From Thalassiosira profunda (taxonomy: Eukaryota > Bacillariophyta > Thalassiosirophyceae > Thalassiosirales > Thalassiosiraceae), in NCBI GenBank assembly GCA_036939355.1, contig JALLAP010000531.1, positions 1 to 12,595 of the forward strand: a stretch of DNA of 12,595 bases, in the 5' to 3' direction. Both the position numbers and the translations under genes were made by a program. Under the pieces are notes generated by a model. The model worked only from the letters and a program-made list of their open reading frames with translations, searched no databases and had not been told where the DNA came from. This document shows, piece after piece, positions 8,681 through 12,595 of this stretch (within the stretch, counting starts at the first letter, position 1; each line of letters begins with the position of its first letter).

Positions 8681-9005
8681 ACCTCTATTTCTCTTGGATG
8701 TGAGCATGCAAAACAAAAGTAACTGAAACTGGGAGATGAGCAGCGTTGGAGGGTCGAGGTTGCTTTTTCTATTTACATACACCACTGCGCTTTGGCCTGC
8801 GGCAGTTCAACCTATTCTCTAGCTGCCCAACAATAATTCTTTCCTAACGAAAGATCCAAATGTAAAGTCGGACGCCTTCCCTCTTTGCTTTGCCCAAACC
8901 CACCAGTTGCCAACCCCCCTAACTCACAAACCCAACATCTTCCCCTCAATTTATTTGAGGTCCCCACATCACATAGTATATTTGACACAAAGAAAGGACC
9001 TTTCT
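8681..9005. other. Convergent 3' flank between LRR and Rab genes
   Basis: This 325-bp stretch serves as 3' UTR/terminator for both converging genes. A minus-strand AATAAA lies at 8955-8950. No gene or RNA is recognised. No AATAAA is visible on the plus strand for the LRR gene. Confidence 0.55.
8944..8960 (-). terminator. Candidate polyadenylation signal of Rab gene inside a small hairpin
   Basis: On the minus strand AATAAA (8955-8950) lies ~50 nt after the Rab stop codon. It is framed by a perfect 6-bp inverted repeat, CCTCAA (8944-8949) and TTGAGG (8955-8960), so the signal falls largely within the loop. The placement fits a cleavage/polyadenylation signal. The hairpin may be incidental. 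Confidence 0.45.
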
Positions 9006-9686
9006 CTAACAACCGCACGACCCCGACCCTGCCCCGTCCGCGGCCGCCCCCCCCTCCCCCCGCACGTTCCCCTCGTCCAGCTTCAGCGGCGCGTCCTTCG
9101 CGGCCTTCCCCGCCCCCCCGCCCTTCGCCGCCAAGCTCTTCTCGTGCACGATGGTGATCAGCCGCTCGAACGCCTTCAGCACGTTCTGCCCGCTCTTCGC
9201 GCTCGTTTCGAGGTGCTCCATCCCATACTCGGCACAAAAACGCGCGGCTTTCTCCGTGGTCACCTCCCGCCCGTCCTCCAAATCGCACTTGTTCCCCACG
9301 AGCAATTTGGCGAGCTCGTCGCTGTTCGCGTGGTCGTGGAGCTGGGCCATCCACCTTTCCCCGAGGCTTTCGAAGCTCTTGGCGGACGTGACGTCGTACA
9401 CCAATATGACCCCCTTGGCCTTGCGGAAGTACGTCGGGAGCAACACGCGGGCGAATCGTTCCTGCCCGGCCGTGTCCCAAATTTGCGCCTTGACCTTGCC
9501 GTGGGGCGTGTCGAGCATTTGCGTGTCGAACTCGATGCCCATGGTGGCGGATATGTCGTGGTTGAGGGGGGCGTTGGGGTTGGTGAGGCGGGCGACGAGG
9601 GAGGTCTTGCCGACGCCGGAGTCGCCGAGCATGACGATTTTGTAGAGGGGGGGCTTGGAGGTGGCAGAGGTGGCGCGGTTCGACAT
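9006..9686 (-). CDS. Rab-family small GTPase, divergent
   Basis: A 226-residue GTPase that would direct vesicle traffic at an endomembrane. ATG 9686 is the first ATG; an in-frame open stretch further upstream has no ATG. All G motifs are present: P-loop GDSGVGKT at 21-28, switch I Thr at 48 in ATMGIEF, WDTAGQE at 70-76 (Gln 75 intact, so GTP hydrolysis is expected), NKCD at 132-135 and TSAK at 161-164. A Gly/Ala-rich, basic hypervariable tail ends in Cys-Gly-Cys, the CXC form of the Rab geranylgeranylation signal, which argues for Rab over Ras or Rho. The RabF segments deviate from the common classes: RVLLPTYFRKAKGVILVYD replaces the usual RFRSITSSYYRGA. I therefore cannot name a subfamily. 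The gene has no intron and high GC. Confidence 0.92.
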   Translation of the reverse strand: MSNRATSATSKPPLYKIVMLGDSGVGKTSLVARLTNPNAPLNHDISATMGIEFDTQMLDTPHGKVKAQIWDTAGQERFARVLLPTYFRKAKGVILVYDVTSAKSFESLGERWMAQLHDHANSDELAKLLVGNKCDLEDGREVTTEKAARFCAEYGMEHLETSAKSGQNVLKAFERLITIVHEKSLAAKGGGAGKAAKDAPLKLDEGNVRGEGGAAADGAGSGSCGC

Positions 9687-10082
9687 GATAGGCGGTCTGT
9701 GAATTGCAATGGGTGGATGGCCGCCGCGTTGGTTAGGAGCCGTTGCTCTCCGCTTGCATTGGAGGAGGTGCAGGCATTTCTGCAAATGGGCGAAACTTCC
9801 CTTTTTCGTAACCAGAACGTAAGTTTGGGTTACCCTAATTTATATATACATCTAGAATGTCAAGATTTTGAATTAATACCCCAACCCTCCTGTAGAAATG
9901 TGATTTTTTATAATAAGGTCTAATTTCTCAACTCTTGGTTGGGTTTGGGGTTGGGTGAACAAACAACCAACCAACACGACCGACCAAAGCACTCCGCGGA
10001 AATCAGTTGACACCCGCACCACCGCGACGATGGCCAACAGCCGCCGCCAATAGCCGAGGGGCGGGCCTCACAATTATTCCTA
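9687..10082. promoter_or_regulatory. Divergent promoter region between Rab and PH-domain genes
   Basis: This 396-bp AT-richer stretch lies between divergent starts at 9686 (-) and 10083 (+). It contains a TATA-like element at 9839-9848, a G-rich run at 9937-9955 and an inverted repeat TTGGTTGG / CCAACCAA (9935-9942 and 9967-9974). Its centre is clearly less GC-rich than the coding sequence on either side. Confidence 0.5.
9839..9848 (-). promoter_or_regulatory. TATA-box-like element, TATATATAAA
   Basis: Read on the minus strand this is a strong TATA-type sequence ~155 bp upstream of the Rab start codon, so it could serve the Rab gene if the 5' UTR is ~120 nt. On the plus strand it reads TTTATATATA and lies ~235 bp upstream of the PH gene. 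It may also be a simple AT run. Confidence 0.3.
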
Positions 10083-12595
10083 ATGGACCAGCAGCAGGGG
10101 CAGGGACAGGGGCCGCCGCCCTCCCCCGTCCGCGGGGTCGCCTCGAACGTCGCCGCGGCCGCGTTGGCCGCGGGCTCCGTCGCCGTGGCCCGCAGCGTGA
10201 GCCTCCAGAGCGCCGACGAGAGCCACGCCACCAGCAGCATCGGGACCGAAAATGCCCGGGAGGGAAATTCCCACAGCGGCGCAAACATTGGGGGCGGCTC
10301 AGTCGGGGGGTCCCATGCCGGAGGGGGCAGCGTCGCGGGCGGCAGTTTCACGGAAACTATCAGCGTGGCGGGGAGCCGCTCCGGCTCGTTCCGGGCGAGC
10401 CCGGCCGTGACGCCGAGGGAGCAGCCGCATCCGAATGCGGCGGCCCCGTTTCCCGCCCAGGCGGCGCAGCAGCCTCAGCCGCAGCCGACGGCCGCGGTGC
10501 CCCTCACGGCGCCCCCGCCGTGGCCCACGACAAACACGCCGGCGGCCACGCCCCAAAGGCAGCAACAACTGATTGTGGGAACGAATTCCCAGACGCCCCA
10601 CCCCACCCCGAACCGAGCCGCCTCCCCCCTGCCCGCGGGAACCGCGGCGGGGACTGCGGCCTCCCGCGAATCCACGCCGCTGTCAGCCTCGCCGTTCGCC
10701 CCCTCCACCACCGTTCCCGTTCAGCAGGGAGTCGTGCCCCCGCCCCCACTGGTGGGGGCGCCGTCCTTCCCCCCGCCGTTGGGGGCGGCGGCCGCCGGTT
10801 CGCTGAGTTTGAGCATGACCCAGTCGGGCGAGAGCCTGTTCGCCCAGCCTGTCATGGGAGGGATGGCGCGGGGCGGGAGCGTGGGGAGCGGGTCGCACCC
10901 GGGGACACATCCGGGGGCGGGGCCGGGGGTGGATTCCGGCGTGTTGTTGGGATTGGAGGAATTGGAGCGGCAGCAGGCCGACAGCGAGAAGAGAAAGGCG
11001 GAGAAAATGTTGGCCGAGCAAAGGGCGAAGAGGGAGCGGCAGCAGCAGCAGATGCAGCAGCAGCAACAGATGCAGACCATCCAGGGGGGACAGGGGGGGC
11101 ACCAACCGCAGCCGCACGGGCTCCCCCCGTTGGCGCCCTCGTCCGGCCCGCCGCACCATCCCCCCCGACCGGCCACCGCTCCGACGGGGGGACAGTACCC
11201 GGAGGTGCCGCAGCAAATCCACCTCANACCATCCCCCCCGACCGGCCACCGCTCCGACGGGGGGACAGTACCCGGAGGTGCCGCAGCAAATCCACCTCAC
11301 GGACGACAACGAAGAAGACACGATTTTGTCGAGCGACGTGGATCGGAAGGAGTTGAAGCGGGTGACGAGCATTGAGAAGTTAAGGGGGTCGGTCCAGGTG
11401 GTGAGTGCGACTTGCATTAGTGGGGATTGGAACCTGGGGAAATTTCCGGGGAGCGCCGCCGAGTGCGCCTTGTAGTTAGGGCGTGGGGGTTTGGGGCTGG
11501 GGGAATCGCCGTGGAGGATTTTGCTTGGTGGAAAATCCCTCCAGTTCCTCTACCCAAAGAGAAAGCAGTCATTGCAATCGTTCGTCCAATTTCGTTCGCT
11601 CACTTCTTGCGCTCCCTCTCCTTTCTCCAGGGCCTGCGGCGGTTCCGATCCTGGTCGCAGGACGCCATGAACCGCTCCTCGGCCGTGGACAACCCCGCCG
11701 CGTCCTCGGTCGACTCCACCCAGAACGTCACGGAGGACGGGGGCGGACCGGGGGAGCCGCGGCCCAAATCCCCCGTCGACACCGCCGGGGGGCAGTCGCC
11801 GCAGCAGCAGTCGACGCCCAAGACGGGGAACAAGAAGCTTGGACCTTCGGTCGTCTCCGAGCCCTATTTGGACGACGACGAGATCAAGCCCTTGATTTAC
11901 GGGACCCTCCACAAGCTGGGGAGGAACGGGCACTGGCAGAAGCGGTTCTTCGAGACGAACGGCGAGCGGCTGACGTATTACAAGAGCGTCAAGCGGAACA
12001 AGGTCCTGGCCACTTTGGACTTGTGCAAGGTCGGCGAAATCGCCATCGATCCGACCGACCCCGAGGAGTGCACCTTCACCATCCAGGTGAAGAACCGCCC
12101 CTACTACCTCCGCGCCGAGGACAAGGCCCGGTGCAACGATTGGGTCATCACCCTCAACCGCGCCCGCGAGGCGCGGCTGAACGTGGGGAACATCCACCTC
12201 AACGCGTCCAAAATGGGGCCGGGGGAGGGCGGGACGCACCGAAGCCAGGCGGGGAGCGACGAGTACGCCCCCATGATCGTCATATCGGCGTTGCGGCCCC
12301 GGACGCGGGCCGTGGGCAGCTTTGGGGAGGGCGGCGTGGACGGGGCGCCGCCGGATCTGCTGACGTCGACGAATCATGCGGCGTCGCAGGAGGAGGGGGA
12401 GGAGATCGAGGTGACGCGCTGGGACGAGAATCGGCGCGGCAGCAGCAGCGGCGTGCAGGGGGTCGTGGGCGTGGTGGGGAGCGGCCCGATGTCGCCGTCG
12501 TCGCCGGTGGTGGGGTCAGACGGTGCCGTGGCCAAGTGGCAGAAGCGACACTCGAAGATGCACATGCTGAGCCTGCGTTTCTTGAAGTGGGCGCG
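10083..12595 (+). CDS. PH-domain protein with long Q/P/G-rich N-terminus (3' end outside window)
   Basis: A probable phosphoinositide-binding or membrane-associated scaffold protein. Exon 1 runs from ATG 10083 to 11400 (415 codons after removing the artefact at 11155-11299). Exon 2 starts at 11631 and stays open to the window end, giving at least 736 residues. Residues 1-290 are low complexity (Ala, Gly, Ser, Pro, Gln). A charged coiled coil with poly-Gln lies at ~290-331 (LEELERQQADSEKRKAEKM). A less repetitive acidic-to-basic patch, TDDNEEDTILSSDVDRKELK, starts near 382. The PH domain at ~502-592 shows GTLHKLGRNGHWQKRFF, LTYYKS, ATLDL, PYYLRAED and the invariant C-terminal Trp in CNDWVITL. 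The K-x(n)-K-R arrangement in its first strands is like phosphoinositide-binding PH domains. After it come Ser/Gly linkers and a new basic segment, KWQKRHSKMHMLSLRFLKW, which may begin another domain. The full domain plan lies beyond the window. Confidence 0.85.
11155..11299. repeat. Join artefact 5: 72-bp direct duplication around N11227
   Basis: Bases 11155-11226 are repeated exactly at 11228-11299 with one N between. Collapsing joins ...VPQQIHL to TDDNEEDTILSS in one frame. The surrounding C- and G-runs are a typical place for assembly breaks. Confidence 0.93.
11401..11630 (+). other. Intron of the PH-domain gene (230 nt, phase 0)
   Basis: The donor GTGAGT is at 11401 and the pyrimidine-rich acceptor CTTTCTCCAG ends at 11630. 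Exon 2 then begins GLRRFRSWSQDAM. A competing donor lies 3 nt upstream (CAG|GTGGTG at 11398) and would drop one Val without changing the frame. Reading through the intron meets a stop at 11473-11475. Confidence 0.85.

Noticed and set aside
8907..9923. 338-codon plus-strand open frame opposite the Rab gene
   Set aside because: The minus strand has every GTPase motif; this frame is Pro/Arg/His/Val-rich antisense sequence in a region with few stops due to high GC.
10007..11356. 449-codon plus-strand open frame overlapping the PH gene
   Set aside because: It is an Arg/Gly-rich shifted frame with no domain, and it joins the true frame only through the artefact at N11227. The 10083 frame continues through a proper intron into the PH domain.
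11550..12377. 275-codon minus-strand open frame opposite PH exon 2
   Set aside because: Antisense shadow of the PH domain exon; Arg/Leu/Gly/Val-rich and without motifs.
1..12595. A defence island, biosynthetic cluster or other new multi-gene system
   Set aside because: The genes are ordinary eukaryotic single genes in mixed orientation with their own promoters. Nothing apart from weak shared endomembrane themes ties them together.

Overview
The window is nuclear DNA from a eukaryote with compact genes. A marine diatom, most likely a centric one of the Thalassiosira type, fits best. This rests on three things: short GT-AG introns (88, 89 and 230 nt) in otherwise large exons; a glycosyltransferase and an LRR/coiled-coil protein whose sequence style I associate with diatom protein families; and PH and NHX proteins with long low-complexity extensions. 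No database search was possible, so the organism is an inference.

Layout from left to right: (1) the 3' end of a coiled-coil protein gene (+, to 554); (2) a 582-bp intergenic stretch; (3) a very large Na+/H+ exchanger gene of the NHE/NHX (CPA1) family (+, 1137-4902, one intron); (4) tail to tail with it, 26 bp away, a type II membrane glycosyltransferase gene (-, 6942-4929, one intron, and a reading-frame break near 6543-6550); (5) a 276-bp divergent promoter region with a perfect E2F-type site; (6) an LRR/coiled-coil gene (+, 7219-8680); (7) a divergent-sequence Rab GTPase gene (-, 9686-9006); (8) a second divergent promoter region with an AT-rich TATA-like element; (9) the 5' part of a Q/P/G-rich, PH-domain gene (+, 10083 to the window end, one intron).

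The main caution for any user concerns five single-N positions (1454, 3086, 4026, 8602, 11227). Each is flanked by a direct repeat of exactly 72 bp, and the second copy simply repeats the first. Each adds 73 nt and breaks the frame by +1, and removing one copy plus the N restores the frame in every case. These are contig-join artefacts, not biology. Two of the five pairs differ only at synonymous third positions, which suggests that two haplotypes were joined.

The genes do not form an obvious pathway. The exchanger, glycosyltransferase and Rab are all endomembrane proteins, but adjacency in a eukaryote is weak evidence for joint function. I see no CRISPR array, transposon, tRNA or rRNA. The most unusual biology is the roughly 480-residue acidic, His-rich insert with paired C-x10-C elements between the first membrane segment and the exchanger core.
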